Shown piece after piece: positions 45,159 through 53,969 of a DNA stretch of 64,000 bases. The notes beneath the pieces were generated by a model. The model was not told the origin of the DNA. It saw only the letters and a program-made list of their open reading frames with translations, and ran no database searches. The stretch's first letter is position 1. Each line of letters starts with the position of its first letter. The DNA comes from Catellatospora coxensis (GTDB lineage Bacteria; Actinomycetota; Actinomycetes; Mycobacteriales; Micromonosporaceae), in contig NZ_BONI01000028.1 of assembly GCF_016862635.1 (NCBI RefSeq), positions 38,768-102,767 of the forward strand, read 5' to 3'. A program made the position numbers and the translations under genes.

Positions 45159-45896
45159 ATGCAATCGATGACGACGTACGCCACGGAGCCGAGCCTGCTC
45201 ACCGGGGACCAGAAGATCCAGGCCGCGGTGCTGGAGAGCCTCGCCGAGGCAGCGAACCACCGCACCTGGTTCGCGGGCATGGCCACCCCGTATCTCGGCG
45301 CGCACCCGATCGAGATCGGCAGCGGGCTCGGGGACTACCTGCTGGAGTGGCTGCCGTACGTGGACCGCTTCACCGCCACCGAGGCCGACCCGGAGCGGCT
45401 GGTCGAACTCAAGCAGCGCTTCGCCGACGACCGCCGGGTGGAGGCGCGCGAGATGCTGCTGCCCACCGACTCCTCCGGCGACCACACGGCCCTGGTCAGC
45501 TACAACGTCCTGGAGCACATCGAGGACGACGTCGCGGCGCTGCGCAGCATGGCCCGGCTGATCCAGCCCGGCGCCCCGATGGTGCTGGTGGTGCCCGCGT
45601 TCCCGATCGCGATGAGCAAGGTCGACGTCGCCACCGGCCACTGGCGGCGCTACACCCGCCGCTCCCTCACCGACGCCGCCGTCGCGGCCGGCCTGACCGT
45701 CGAGCGCATGGAGTACGTCAACTCGCTCGGCTTCATCTGCTACTTCATCACCGCGCGCCTGCTCGGCATGTCCCCCAAGGGCGGCCTCATGATGCGCGTG
45801 TACGACTCCGTCGTCACCCCGATCACCCGCCGCCTCGAATCCCGCCTCCGCCCACCCTTCGGCCAATCCATCCTGGCCGTCCTCCGCCGCCCCTGA
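45159..45896 (+). CDS. SAM-dependent methyltransferase
   Basis: A 245-residue methyltransferase; ATG 45159 or 45168 may start it. Motif I is PIEIGSGLGDYLLEWLP (residues about 50-66), followed by the acidic end of strand 2, TATEADPERL, and motif post-I with SYNVLEHIEDDVAALRSM. A long insertion (ATGHWRRYTRRSLTDAAVAA) and a C-terminal region with hydrophobic residues (SLGFICYFITARLLG) suggest a membrane-near lipid or sugar substrate. It pairs divergently with the GT-C-like protein. Confidence 0.85.
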   Translation: MQSMTTYATEPSLLTGDQKIQAAVLESLAEAANHRTWFAGMATPYLGAHPIEIGSGLGDYLLEWLPYVDRFTATEADPERLVELKQRFADDRRVEAREMLLPTDSSGDHTALVSYNVLEHIEDDVAALRSMARLIQPGAPMVLVVPAFPIAMSKVDVATGHWRRYTRRSLTDAAVAAGLTVERMEYVNSLGFICYFITARLLGMSPKGGLMMRVYDSVVTPITRRLESRLRPPFGQSILAVLRRP

Positions 45897-45911
45897 CCCC
45901 ACCCCACCGGG

Positions 45912-45970
45912 TTGATCATGAACTTATGGCACGGCTCAGCGGCGCGTCATGGCCACAACTTCATGATCGA
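45912..45970. repeat. Palindromic repeat, family C copy 2 (inverted)
   Basis: A 59-bp element. It starts TTGATCATGAACTTATGGCA and ends GGCCACAACTTCATGATCGA, so its ends can fold back. It lies between the convergent methyltransferase and upp genes in inverse orientation to copy 3, 41 bp away. Together they act as a plausible double terminator. Confidence 0.8.
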
Positions 45971-46011
45971 GTAGCGGCTCGCCGCAGACGCGCGGATCCG
46001 GGCACACGGGG

Positions 46012-46070
46012 GATCATGAACTTGTGGCGGTGACACACCGTCGAACCGTGCCATAAGTTCATGATCAACC
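46012..46070. repeat. Palindromic repeat, family C copy 3
   Basis: A 59-bp element GATCATGAACTTGTGGCGG ... CCATAAGTTCATGATCAACC. Its last 23 bp (46046-46068) are the exact reverse complement of 45912-45934 in copy 2. It is near-identical to the copy at 37621-37679, 8.4 kb away. Confidence 0.82.
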
Positions 46071-46100
46071 CGCAGGGGGCGGCAGGCCGGCGGGGGTGGG

Positions 46101-46733
46101 TCAGAAGCGGGGCATGCCGCCGAATTGGCGGTCGCCGGCGTCGCCGAGGCCGGGGACGATGAACATGTTGTCGTTGAGGTGGTCGTCGATGGAGGCGGTG
46201 ACCAGGCGCAACGGGAGGCCGGAGTTGCGAAGGCGGTCGATGCCGGCGGGGGCGGCCAGGACGCAGAGCACCACGATGTCGGTGCAGCCGCGGTCGGCGA
46301 GCAGGCGGCAGCAGTGCTCCAGCGAGCCGCCGGTGGCCAGCATCGGGTCGAGGACCAGGACCGGCTTGCCGGTGAGGTCGCCGGGCAGGGACTCCATGTA
46401 GGCCCGCGGCTCGAAGGTGTGCTCGTCGCGGGCCAGGCCCACGAAGCCCATCGAGGACTCGGGCAGCAGGCTCAGCGCGGCGTCGGCCATGCCGAGCCCG
46501 GCGCGCAGCACCGGCACCAGCAGCGGCGGGTTCGCCAGGCGGGTGCCGACGGCGGTCGCGACCGGGGTCTCGACCGGGAACGTGTCGGCCTTGAAGGTAC
46601 GGGTGGCCTCGTACGCCAGCATGGTGGTGAGCTCGTGCAACGCGGCCCGGAAGCTGGCCGAGTCGGTGCGGGAGTCGCGCATGGCGGTGAGGCGGGCCTG
46701 GGCCAACGGATGATCAACGACGAGTACGTCCAC
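46101..46733 (-). CDS. upp: Uracil phosphoribosyltransferase
   Basis: A 210-residue enzyme that makes UMP from uracil and PRPP in pyrimidine salvage. It starts at ATG 46733 ([20 protein letters not shown]). It has the [20 protein letters not shown] block, the PRPP loop [18 protein letters not shown], and the uracil-specific C-terminus [15 protein letters not shown]. It is only 10 nt downstream of the glycosyltransferase gene, so co-transcription is likely. Confidence 0.95.
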   Translation of the reverse strand: MDVLVVDHPLAQARLTAMRDSRTDSASFRAALHELTTMLAYEATRTFKADTFPVETPVATAVGTRLANPPLLVPVLRAGLGMADAALSLLPESSMGFVGLARDEHTFEPRAYMESLPGDLTGKPVLVLDPMLATGGSLEHCCRLLADRGCTDIVVLCVLAAPAGIDRLRNSGLPLRLVTASIDDHLNDNMFIVPGLGDAGDRQFGGMPRF

Positions 46734-46742
46734 GACGTGAAA

Positions 46743-48044
46743 CTACCCGCCCGTAGCCGCCCGCGTCGTGCCAACCGGTGTCGCGGGGTTCCAGCGCCGT
46801 GGTGTAGGCGCCACTTGCGGGCATTCGTCCAGCGCCTGGGCGGCGGCGTAGACCGCGTGCATCGCTTCGGCGTACCGCTGGGGGGTGTGCCCGGCGGCGC
46901 AGGCCCGCGCGGCCGCGCCGAGGCGGCGGGCGGCGCGGCGGTCGGTGAGCAGTTTCAGCACCGCGTCGCCGAACGAGACCGGGTCCGGGTCGGCCAGCAG
47001 GGCGTTGCCGTCGAGGGTGCCGTAGCGGTGCAGGGACGGGTCGGCCAGCACCGCGGGCAGCCCGGCGAGCGCGGCCTCCTGCAGCACCAGGGCCTGCGTG
47101 TCGGTACGCGACGGGAAGGCGAACACGTCCGCGGCCGCGTACGCGGCGGCGACCACGTGCGGGGGCTGCTGCCCGGTCAGCACCACCCGGTCGGCGACCC
47201 CGGGTCCGGCCGCGCGCAGCAGCCGGGCCAGCCAGCGGCGCTCGTAGACCGCGCCGACCAGCACCAGCCGGGCTTTCGGCGACGCCGCGAGCACCCGGGC
47301 GAACGCCGGGACCAGCAGGTCGACGCCCTTCTCCCGGTTGACCCGGCCGACGAACAGCACCACCGGGTCCTTCGGCCCGATGCCATGCCCGGTCCGGAAC
47401 GCGCCGGCCTCGGCCCGGGACGCCGGGCGCTCCCCCACCCCGGTGGGGATCAGCGCCATCCGCGCCGGGGACACCGGCAGCGCGACCCGGTCGAGCACGG
47501 CCCGGGTCGGCACGACGACCGCGCGGGCCTCACCGAGCAGCAGCCGGTTGCCTTCGCTGAGCACCGCGGCGCGCCCGCCGGCGAGCGCCGCGGGCACCCC
47601 GAGCCGCCCCGCGTACAGGCGCAGCAGCAGCCGCAGCGCCCAGCCGGGCACCCGGTACGCGTCGGCGTAGGCGTGCAGGTCGGTGTGGTACGTCTGCACC
47701 AGCGGCACGCCGAGCCGGGCGGCCAGCAGCACGCCGAGCAGCCCGGCCGGGCCGGGTGTGTGCACGTGGACCACGTCGGGCCGATATCCGGCGAGGTCGG
47801 CGACGAGCTGCTCACGGGTGCCCCGGGCGCACAGCGCCCAGCGGGCGAGCCGCAGGTCGGCGACACCGCAGGCGAGCGCCGGCAGCCGCAGCAGGCCAGG
47901 CTCGTCCTCCTGGTCCCCGTGGGCCGGGACGACGCAGTGCACGTCGTGTCCGGCGGCGGCCTGAGCCGCGCGCAGCGTGCGCAGCGACGTGACTACTCCG
48001 TCGCGGCGCGGCAGGTACGTGTCGGTGAAGTGCATGATGCGCAC
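46743..48044 (-). CDS. GT-B glycosyltransferase (family 4-like)
   Basis: A GT4-type glycosyltransferase of 433 residues if GTG 48044 is used (VRIMHFTDTYLPRRDGVVTSL). ATG 48035 and an upstream ATG 48146 are alternatives. The N-terminal Rossmann half has HFTDTYLPRRDGVVTSL and VDHVHTPGP-type loops (DVVHVHTPGPAGLLG). The C-terminal half has GRVNREKGVDLLVPAFA and the E-x7-E region FAFPSRTDTQALVLQEA. It probably transfers mannose or glucose in the inner leaflet to a lipid or glycan. It is close to upp and deoC but has no functional link with them. Confidence 0.85.
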   Translation of the reverse strand: MRIMHFTDTYLPRRDGVVTSLRTLRAAQAAAGHDVHCVVPAHGDQEDEPGLLRLPALACGVADLRLARWALCARGTREQLVADLAGYRPDVVHVHTPGPAGLLGVLLAARLGVPLVQTYHTDLHAYADAYRVPGWALRLLLRLYAGRLGVPAALAGGRAAVLSEGNRLLLGEARAVVVPTRAVLDRVALPVSPARMALIPTGVGERPASRAEAGAFRTGHGIGPKDPVVLFVGRVNREKGVDLLVPAFARVLAASPKARLVLVGAVYERRWLARLLRAAGPGVADRVVLTGQQPPHVVAAAYAAADVFAFPSRTDTQALVLQEAALAGLPAVLADPSLHRYGTLDGNALLADPDPVSFGDAVLKLLTDRRAARRLGAAARACAAGHTPQRYAEAMHAVYAAAQALDECPQVAPTPRRWNPATPVGTTRAATGG

Positions 48045-48181
48045 ACCAAGACGGTCGGTGACCAGCGTTGATGTGGCGTTAACGCGGCATGGCGGGCGGA
48101 TGTGGTGACGGCGGCCACCGATCCGCCGATCCCACGACGTGGACAAGATCGATATTCATGAGACCGCGTAGACTTCGCGGC

Positions 48182-49129
48182 ATGACGGCCACCATCTCAC
48201 CGTTGTCCGAGGTCACGCGCTCTGACGCGGCGCTGCGGACGTTCCTGCACGGCCTGCCCGGCGTCGACCGGGTCGGCGCGGACGCGCGCGCCGCGGGCCT
48301 GGGCACCCGCTCGATCAAGACGACCGCCAAGGCCTGGGCGATCGACCTCGCCATCCGGATGGTGGACCTGACCACGCTGGAGGGCGCGGACACCCCGGGC
48401 AAGGTCCGGGCGCTGTGCGCGAAGGCCCGGCAGCCCGACCCGGGCGACCCGACCTGCCCGCCGGTGGCGGCGATCTGCGTGTACCCGTCGATGGTGCCGA
48501 CCGCCGCCGCGGCCCTGCGCGGCTCCGGCATCCACCTGGCCAGCGTGGCGACGGCCTTCCCGTCGGGTCAGGCCCCGCTGAAGGTGAAGCTGGACGACAC
48601 CCGGGCCGCCGTCGCCGCGGGCGCTGACGAGATCGACATGGTGATCAGCCGGGGCGCGTTCCTGGCCGGGCGTTACCTGGAGGTCTTCGAGGAGATCGTG
48701 GCGATCAAGGAAGCCTGCGGCAGCGCCCACCTCAAGGTGATCCTGGAGACCGGCGAGCTGGTCACGTACGACAACGTGCGGCGCGCGTCCTGGCTGGCCA
48801 TGCTGGCGGGCGGCGACTTCATCAAGACCTCCACCGGCAAGGTCGCCCCGGCGGCCACCCTGCCCGTCACGCTGATCATGCTGGAGGCGGTGCGCGACTT
48901 CCTCGACACCACCGGCCGCAAGGTCGGCGTGAAGCCCGCGGGCGGCATCCGCACCACCAAGGACGCCATCAAGTACCTGGTCATGGTCAACGAGATCGCC
49001 GGCGACGGCTGGCTCGACCCGGACTGGTTCCGGTTCGGCGCGTCCACGCTGCTCAACGACCTGCTGATGCAGCGCACGAAGCTCGCCACCGGCCACTACA
49101 GCGGCCCCGACTACTTCACTCTGGACTAA
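48182..49129 (+). CDS. deoC: Deoxyribose-phosphate aldolase
   Basis: A 315-residue class I aldolase that splits 2-deoxyribose-5-phosphate into glyceraldehyde-3-phosphate and acetaldehyde. It starts at ATG 48182 (MTATISPLSEV). The Schiff-base Lys lies in GGDFIKTSTGKVAPAATL (K of KTSTGK), and EIDMVISRG and VGVKPAGGIRTTKDA are in place (the second Lys of VKPAGG). It is longer than bacterial E. coli DeoC (about 259) because of an N-terminal helix typical of actinobacteria. It is followed 3 nt later by the ALDH pair, which can oxidise the acetaldehyde released. Confidence 0.94.
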   Translation: MTATISPLSEVTRSDAALRTFLHGLPGVDRVGADARAAGLGTRSIKTTAKAWAIDLAIRMVDLTTLEGADTPGKVRALCAKARQPDPGDPTCPPVAAICVYPSMVPTAAAALRGSGIHLASVATAFPSGQAPLKVKLDDTRAAVAAGADEIDMVISRGAFLAGRYLEVFEEIVAIKEACGSAHLKVILETGELVTYDNVRRASWLAMLAGGDFIKTSTGKVAPAATLPVTLIMLEAVRDFLDTTGRKVGVKPAGGIRTTKDAIKYLVMVNEIAGDGWLDPDWFRFGASTLLNDLLMQRTKLATGHYSGPDYFTLD

Positions 49130-49132
49130 GAC

Positions 49133-50563
49133 ATGAGCAGATTCGAATACGCTCCGGCACCGGAGTCGCGCTCGATCGTGAAGTTGCAGCCCTCGTACGG
49201 GCTGTTCATCAACGGCGAGTTCGTCGACGGCGCGGGCAGCTTCAAGACCATCTCCCCCGCCTCCGAGGAGGTGCTGGCCGAGGTCGCCGAGGCGTCGACC
49301 GCCGACGTGGACCGGGCTGTCAAGGCCGCCCGCCGCGCGTACGAGGACGTGTGGGGCTCGATGCCCGGCCGGGAGCGGGCCAAGTACCTGTTCCGGATCG
49401 CGCGCATCATCGCCGAGCGCAGCCGCGAGCTGGCCGTGCTGGAGTCGCTGAACAACGGCAAGCCGATCAAGGAGTCCCGCGACGTGGACGTGCCGCTGGC
49501 CGCGGCGCACTTCTTCTACTACGCGGGCTGGGCCGACAAGCTGCCGTACGCCGGCTTCGGTGCGGACCCGCGCCCGCTGGGCGTGGCCGGGCAGGTCATC
49601 CCGTGGAACTTCCCGCTGCTCATGCTGGCGTGGAAGATCGCCCCGGCGCTGGCCGCGGGCAACACGGTGGTGCTCAAGCCCGCCGAGACGACCCCGCTGA
49701 CGGCGCTGCTGTTCGCGGAGATCTGCCAGCAGGCCGAGCTGCCGCCGGGTGTGGTCAACATCGTCACCGGCGCGGGCGAGACCGGCGCGGCCGTGGTCAA
49801 CCACCCGGACGTGGACAAGGTCGCCTTCACCGGCTCGACCGAGGTCGGCCGGATCATCGCGCGGGCCGTCGCCGGCACGAACAAGAAGATCACCCTGGAG
49901 CTGGGCGGCAAGGCGGCCAACATCGTCTTCGACGACGCGGCGATCGACCAGGCCGTCGAGGGCATCGTCAACGGCATCTTCTTCAACCAGGGCCACGTCT
50001 GCTGCGCGGGCTCCCGGCTGCTGGTCCAGGAGTCCGTCGCCGACCAGCTGCTGGAGTCGCTCAAGCGGCGCATGGCCACCCTGCGCGTCGGCGACCCGCT
50101 GGACAAGAACACCGACGTCGGCGCGATCAACTCGGCCGAGCAGCTGACCCGGATCAAGGCGCTGGCCGAGATCGGCTCGGCGGAGGGCGCGGAGCGCTGG
50201 TCGCCCGCGTGCGAGCTGCCCGACCGCGGCTTCTGGTTCGCGCCGACCATCTTCACCGGCGTGTCCCAGGCGCACCGCATCGCCCGCGAGGAGATCTTCG
50301 GGCCGGTGCTGTCGGTGCTGACCTTCCGCACCCCGGGCGAGGCGGTCGAGAAGGCCAACAACACGCCGTACGGGCTGTCGGCCGGGATCTGGAGCGAGAA
50401 GGGCTCCCGCATCCTCGCCATCGCCGACCAGCTGCGGGCCGGTGTCGTCTGGGCGAACACGTTCAACAAGTTCGACCCGACCTCGCCGTTCGGCGGTTAC
50501 AAGGAATCGGGTTACGGCCGCGAGGGCGGCCGCCACGGGCTGGAGGCCTACCTTGCCGGCTAA
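49133..50563 (+). CDS. Aldehyde dehydrogenase, catalytic partner of an ALDH16-like pair
   Basis: A 476-residue NAD(P)-dependent aldehyde dehydrogenase from ATG 49133, 3 nt after the deoC stop. It has the cofactor loop IPWNFPLLMLAWKIAPALAA, AFTGSTEVGR, the glutamate motif LELGGKAANIVF and the catalytic Cys in FFNQGHVCCAGSRLL, plus the C-terminal GGYKESGYGREGG. All active residues are present. In context it most likely oxidises acetaldehyde from DeoC, but the true substrate is unknown. The next gene encodes a second, incomplete ALDH and overlaps it by 11 nt, an arrangement like a split ALDH16. Confidence 0.92.
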   Translation: MSRFEYAPAPESRSIVKLQPSYGLFINGEFVDGAGSFKTISPASEEVLAEVAEASTADVDRAVKAARRAYEDVWGSMPGRERAKYLFRIARIIAERSRELAVLESLNNGKPIKESRDVDVPLAAAHFFYYAGWADKLPYAGFGADPRPLGVAGQVIPWNFPLLMLAWKIAPALAAGNTVVLKPAETTPLTALLFAEICQQAELPPGVVNIVTGAGETGAAVVNHPDVDKVAFTGSTEVGRIIARAVAGTNKKITLELGGKAANIVFDDAAIDQAVEGIVNGIFFNQGHVCCAGSRLLVQESVADQLLESLKRRMATLRVGDPLDKNTDVGAINSAEQLTRIKALAEIGSAEGAERWSPACELPDRGFWFAPTIFTGVSQAHRIAREEIFGPVLSVLTFRTPGEAVEKANNTPYGLSAGIWSEKGSRILAIADQLRAGVVWANTFNKFDPTSPFGGYKESGYGREGGRHGLEAYLAG

Positions 50564-51458
50564 GAAGAAGGAGTCCGCGGACTCCGTCGCCTCCGCCACC
50601 CGGGTCACCGCGGGCGGGGTCGCCACCGCGCCGCGGCTGGCCGTACGCAAGACGTACAAGCTCTTCATCGGTGGTGCGTTCCCGCGCAGCGAGTCGGGCC
50701 GCACCTACGTCGTCGCCGACAGCAAGGGGCAGTTCGTGGCCAACGCCGCCCAGGCCTCCCGCAAGGACGCCCGCGACGCCGTGCTCGCCGCGCGGGCCGC
50801 GTTCGGCAAGTGGTCCGGCGCGACGGCGTACAACAAGGGCCAGGTCATCTACCGGATCGCGGAGATGCTGGAGGGCCGCCGCGACGAGTTCACCGCGCTG
50901 GAGGTGCCCGCCGCCGAGGTGGACGAGGCCATCGACCGGCTCGTCTGGTACGCGGGCTGGACCGACAAGCTGGCGCAGGTCGTCGGCGGGGCCAACCCGG
51001 TCGCCGGGCCGTACTTCAACCTCTCCTCGCCCGAGCCCAGCGGCGTCGTCGCGGTCGTCGCCCCGTCCGCGCCGACCCTGCTCGGCCTGGTCAGCGTCGT
51101 CGCCCCGGCGATCGCCACCGGCAACACGGTCATCGTGATCACCGACGCCCCGCGGGTCGCGATCACCCTGGCCGAGGTGCTGGCCACCTCCGACGTGCCC
51201 GGCGGTGTGGTCAACATCCTCACCGGCTCGGCCGCCGAGGTCGCCCCGTGGCTGGCCTCGCACAGCGACGTCAACGGCCTCGACCTGACCGGCCTGGCCG
51301 ACGCCAAGCTGGCCCTCGAACTGGAGCAGGCCGCCGCCGAGACCCTCAAGCGGGTACGCCGCCCGGCCGCCGCCCCGGACTGGTCCGCCGACCCCGGCCT
51401 CGCCCCCATGACCGCCTACCTCGAAACCAAGACGGTCTGGCACCCCAAGGGCCTCTGA
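50553..51458 (+). CDS. Degenerate aldehyde dehydrogenase-like subunit (no catalytic Cys)
   Basis: A 301-residue protein that begins at TTG 50553 (LPAKKKESADSVASATRVTA), chosen because GGAGG lies 6 nt upstream and inside the preceding ALDH gene. It keeps the ALDH N-terminal/cofactor fold (TYKLFIGGAFPRSESGRTYV, AYNKGQVIYRIAEMLEGRRD, GVVAVVAPSAPTLLGLVSVV, GNTVIVITDAPRVA) but stops after GGVVNILTGSAAEVAPWLAS and ends in VWHPKGL. It lacks the catalytic Cys and Glu, so it cannot be an active ALDH. Mammalian and bacterial ALDH16 carry a second, non-catalytic ALDH module; this looks like that module as its own gene. The summed length with the partner (777) is about that of a two-domain ALDH16. Confidence 0.8.
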   Translation: MPAKKKESADSVASATRVTAGGVATAPRLAVRKTYKLFIGGAFPRSESGRTYVVADSKGQFVANAAQASRKDARDAVLAARAAFGKWSGATAYNKGQVIYRIAEMLEGRRDEFTALEVPAAEVDEAIDRLVWYAGWTDKLAQVVGGANPVAGPYFNLSSPEPSGVVAVVAPSAPTLLGLVSVVAPAIATGNTVIVITDAPRVAITLAEVLATSDVPGGVVNILTGSAAEVAPWLASHSDVNGLDLTGLADAKLALELEQAAAETLKRVRRPAAAPDWSADPGLAPMTAYLETKTVWHPKGL

Positions 51459-51461
51459 TCG

Positions 51462-51530
51462 AAGGAAGGGCACCTTCCCATCGCTATGCGTTGTGGAAGG
51501 TGCCCTTCCTATCGTTGCACCCAGCTGAGC
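51462..51530. repeat. Interspersed stem-loop repeat, family A copy 3
   Basis: AAGGAAGGGCACCTTC (51462-51477), then the loop CCATCGCTATGCGTTGT, and GGAAGGTGCCCTTCC (51495-51509). It is nearly identical to copy 1 in the loop. The stem gains a C-G pair where copy 1 has A-A. Tail GCTGAGCTGGTC. It follows the ALDH-like gene and probably terminates it. Confidence 0.87.
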
Positions 51531-51622
51531 TGGTCCTTCGCGGGCCGATCGCCGCTGTGGGCGAGCCGTCGGCCGCCCGGCCGGCGCGGCGGGCGTGCGC
51601 GGGTTCGTTAGGGTGGCCGACC

Positions 51623-52741
51623 ATGAGCAGCCCCCTTCCCGAATCCGGCCCCGTCGAGCACGTCGGACGCAAAGCCCGGCGGCGGGCCGCGGCCATCGAG
51701 GCCGTCGAAGCGAGCCGCAAGGGCTCCGGCCCGCGATTCGCCGGGTTGCGAAGCCTGCTCGTGGTCCTCGGCGTCGCCGCCGCGTTCGTCACGTACATCG
51801 CCCTCGGTGGCCACGTCCGCTCCACCGTGCTCGGCTTCGCCTGCTACCTGTCGGGCTGCTCGGCCGCGGGCATGACCACGACGGGCTGGCTGATCGTCGC
51901 CGCCCCGGCCGCCGTGATGCTCGTGACGGCGCTGTTCTGGCGCAAGCTCGGCAGGGCCGGCCGGATCGCCCTCGGCAGCACCGCGGCCGTGGTCTACCTG
52001 GTCGTCATCACCTTCGTCCCGGGCCGCCGGCGCGACCTGTCGGACCTGATCAAGGGACCGGGCAGTGACGCGGTCGCCGACGGCATCATGTGGGCGCTGG
52101 GCGGGGCTGGCGTGGCCCTGCTGTTCATGCTGGTCCTGGTATTCGTCGCCAAGGCCGTCCCGGCGGTCGAGCGCCGCTACGACACCGTCGCGCTGGCCGG
52201 CGCGGTGGCGCTGATGGTCGCCGCGCTACCGGTCGCGATCACCAAGAGCGACCCCACGTGGGTACGCGCCGCCGAGGTCTTCCCCACCGAGCTGACCATG
52301 AACGGCGACCGGCTCGTGCGCGCCTCCGTCGGCGAGACGACCGGGTGCGACGGGGTGCTGCCCGACGACGCGCTGCTCAACAAGCGCCTGTGCTACCTGA
52401 CCGTGCGCGCTTCGTACACCACCGACGACAGCGACGCGGTCGCCACGCTCCGCGCGGTGCTGTACGCCGACGACGAGGCCGCCGACGAGGTCCGCGCCGG
52501 CCTGCCCCGCGGGACGACCCCGGTCGGTGTCACCGGCGAGGTCCGCACCGTGCTGTCCACCACGTACTCCTGGGTCCTGGTCGGCACGGCCGGGCACGCC
52601 GACGGTCGCTCTGTCGCCGTGGACGAGCGGCCCTGGGTCCTCTGGCCGCTGCGGCAGGTCAGCTACCACTTCATCGGCGTACAGGGCGGCCTGTTCATCG
52701 ATCCCGACCCGGACGACGAGATCCGCCCCCGGACGCCCTGA
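51623..52741 (+). CDS. Hypothetical four-helix membrane protein with outer domain
   Basis: A 372-residue protein from ATG 51623 (MSSPLPESGPVEHVGRKARR). After a basic N-terminus it has four hydrophobic segments (residues about 43-62, 85-106, 117-136 and 155-180, with AVVYLVVITFVPG and GGAGVALLFMLVLVFVAK). A fifth weak segment (about 190-210) is followed by a soluble C-terminal half with two Cys (TTGCDGVLPDD and KRLCYLTVRASYTTD) that could form a disulfide outside the membrane. No domain family is recognised. It ends 12 bp before a strong hairpin at 52753. Confidence 0.7.
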   Translation: MSSPLPESGPVEHVGRKARRRAAAIEAVEASRKGSGPRFAGLRSLLVVLGVAAAFVTYIALGGHVRSTVLGFACYLSGCSAAGMTTTGWLIVAAPAAVMLVTALFWRKLGRAGRIALGSTAAVVYLVVITFVPGRRRDLSDLIKGPGSDAVADGIMWALGGAGVALLFMLVLVFVAKAVPAVERRYDTVALAGAVALMVAALPVAITKSDPTWVRAAEVFPTELTMNGDRLVRASVGETTGCDGVLPDDALLNKRLCYLTVRASYTTDDSDAVATLRAVLYADDEAADEVRAGLPRGTTPVGVTGEVRTVLSTTYSWVLVGTAGHADGRSVAVDERPWVLWPLRQVSYHFIGVQGGLFIDPDPDDEIRPRTP

Positions 52742-52752
52742 TCGCGCCGGAC

Positions 52753-52794
52753 CTTGTGCAGTTCGTGTCGCTGGGGCAGCACGAACTGCACAAG
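52753..52794. terminator. 15-bp perfect hairpin
   Basis: CTTGTGCAGTTCGTG (52753-52767) and CACGAACTGCACAAG (52780-52794) are exact reverse complements with a 12-nt loop, 11 nt after the hypothetical membrane protein stop. It probably ends that transcript before the acyl-CoA dehydrogenase-like gene. Confidence 0.75.
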
Positions 52795-52848
52795 ATCCGA
52801 ACGCGGCGAGCGGGCTCTGCGATCCTGGTCCGGTGGAGGAGGTGCGGC

Positions 52849-53850
52849 GTGGGTGAGGCGAGCAGGCTGCGGGCGCGGGCCGCGGAGATCGCCGACGAGG
52901 TGCTGTTCCCGGCCGCCCTCGCGGTGGACGCCGCCGACCGCGTCCCGGCGTCCCAGCTGGACCTGCTGGCCGCCGAGGGCTTCTACGGCGTCGCCGCGCG
53001 CGCCGACGGGTCCGGCATGGACTTCCCGCTGGCGGCGGCGCTGGTCGAGACCTTCGCGAGCGGCTGCCTGACCACCGCGTTCGTCTGGCTGCAGCACCAC
53101 GGCCCGGTGCTGGCCGCGGCGGACAGCGAGCGGCCCGGCATCCGCGAGACCTGGCTGGAGCCCCTGGCCAAAGGGGTACGCCGGGCCGGTATCGCGCTGG
53201 CCGGACTGCGCAGCCCCACCGCGCCGATGCGGGTGCGCGCCGTCGACGGCGGTTACCTGCTCGACGGGGCGGTGCCCTGGGTCACCGGCTGGAACATGAT
53301 CGACACGTTGTACACCGCCGCCCGCGACTCCCACGACGACGTGCACTTCCTGTTCGTCGACGCGGCCGACGCGCCGACCCTGTCCACCACACCGCTGGAG
53401 CTGGTCGCGGTGCAGGCGAGCCGGACCGTGGACGTGCGCTTCGACGGCCACTTCGTGCCCGCGGACCGGCTCGCCGACGTGCGGGCGTACGAGAAATGGT
53501 CGTCTTCGGACGCCTCCGGCTCGGCGCTGAACGGCTTCCTCGCCCTCGGTGTGGTGAGCCGGTGCTGCCGCCTGCTCGGCCCGAGCGCGCTCGACGCCGA
53601 GCTGGCCGCGGCCCGCGCCGCGCTGCTCGCCGCGGACGCGGCCGCGGTGCCCGCCGCCCGGGCCACCGCCTCCGACCTGGTGCTGCGGGCCACCGCGCAG
53701 CTGACGGTGCGCACCGGGGCGCGGGCGGTGCTGCGCGACGCCCACGCCCAGCGGCTGCTCCGCGAGGCCGCGTTTCTGCTCGTGTTCGGCAACCGCCCGG
53801 CCATCCGCGACGCCCTGCTCGCCCGCCTCGGGCCCGCCGCGCCGCGGTGA
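52849..53850 (+). CDS. Acyl-CoA dehydrogenase family protein
   Basis: A 333-residue protein from GTG 52849 with GGAGGAGG upstream. It has the N-terminal helices ASRLRARAAEIADEVLFPAALAVDAAD, a mid-domain GYLLDGAVPWVTGWN and flavin-type strand DVRFDGHFVPADRLADV, and a C-terminal helical part. It is short for a 380-residue acyl-CoA dehydrogenase and shows no clear catalytic Glu, so it could be a flavin monooxygenase-like relative (dibenzothiophene/ACAD type) or a specialised member. The substrate is unknown. It is not in an operon with fatty-acid genes here. Confidence 0.78.
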   Translation: MGEASRLRARAAEIADEVLFPAALAVDAADRVPASQLDLLAAEGFYGVAARADGSGMDFPLAAALVETFASGCLTTAFVWLQHHGPVLAAADSERPGIRETWLEPLAKGVRRAGIALAGLRSPTAPMRVRAVDGGYLLDGAVPWVTGWNMIDTLYTAARDSHDDVHFLFVDAADAPTLSTTPLELVAVQASRTVDVRFDGHFVPADRLADVRAYEKWSSSDASGSALNGFLALGVVSRCCRLLGPSALDAELAAARAALLAADAAAVPAARATASDLVLRATAQLTVRTGARAVLRDAHAQRLLREAAFLLVFGNRPAIRDALLARLGPAAPR

Positions 53851-53900
53851 TCCGCGATCCGGCCGCCCGCATCGGTGCGCGCGGATTTCCGCACGGCGCG

Positions 53901-53930
53901 GGTAAACAAGGCGCGCCCGTCATGACGTCT
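53901..53930 (+). promoter_or_regulatory. Candidate ECF-type promoter of the SigE-like gene
   Basis: GGTAAAC (53901-53907) and CGTCT (53926-53930), spaced by 18 bp, resemble an ECF-type -35/-10 pair upstream of the sigma factor start at 53970. The region would permit autoregulation by this or a related sigma factor. It is not tested here. Confidence 0.3.
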
Positions 53931-53969
53931 TAGCCGCGAGACCACCGCGTACCGGCTGAGGAGACCCCC

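Noticed and set aside
50553..51458. Frameshifted pseudogene of an aldehyde dehydrogenase
   Set aside because: The frame is intact with a perfect ribosome site and orderly end, and the split fits the known non-catalytic module of ALDH16; a real partner protein is more likely.
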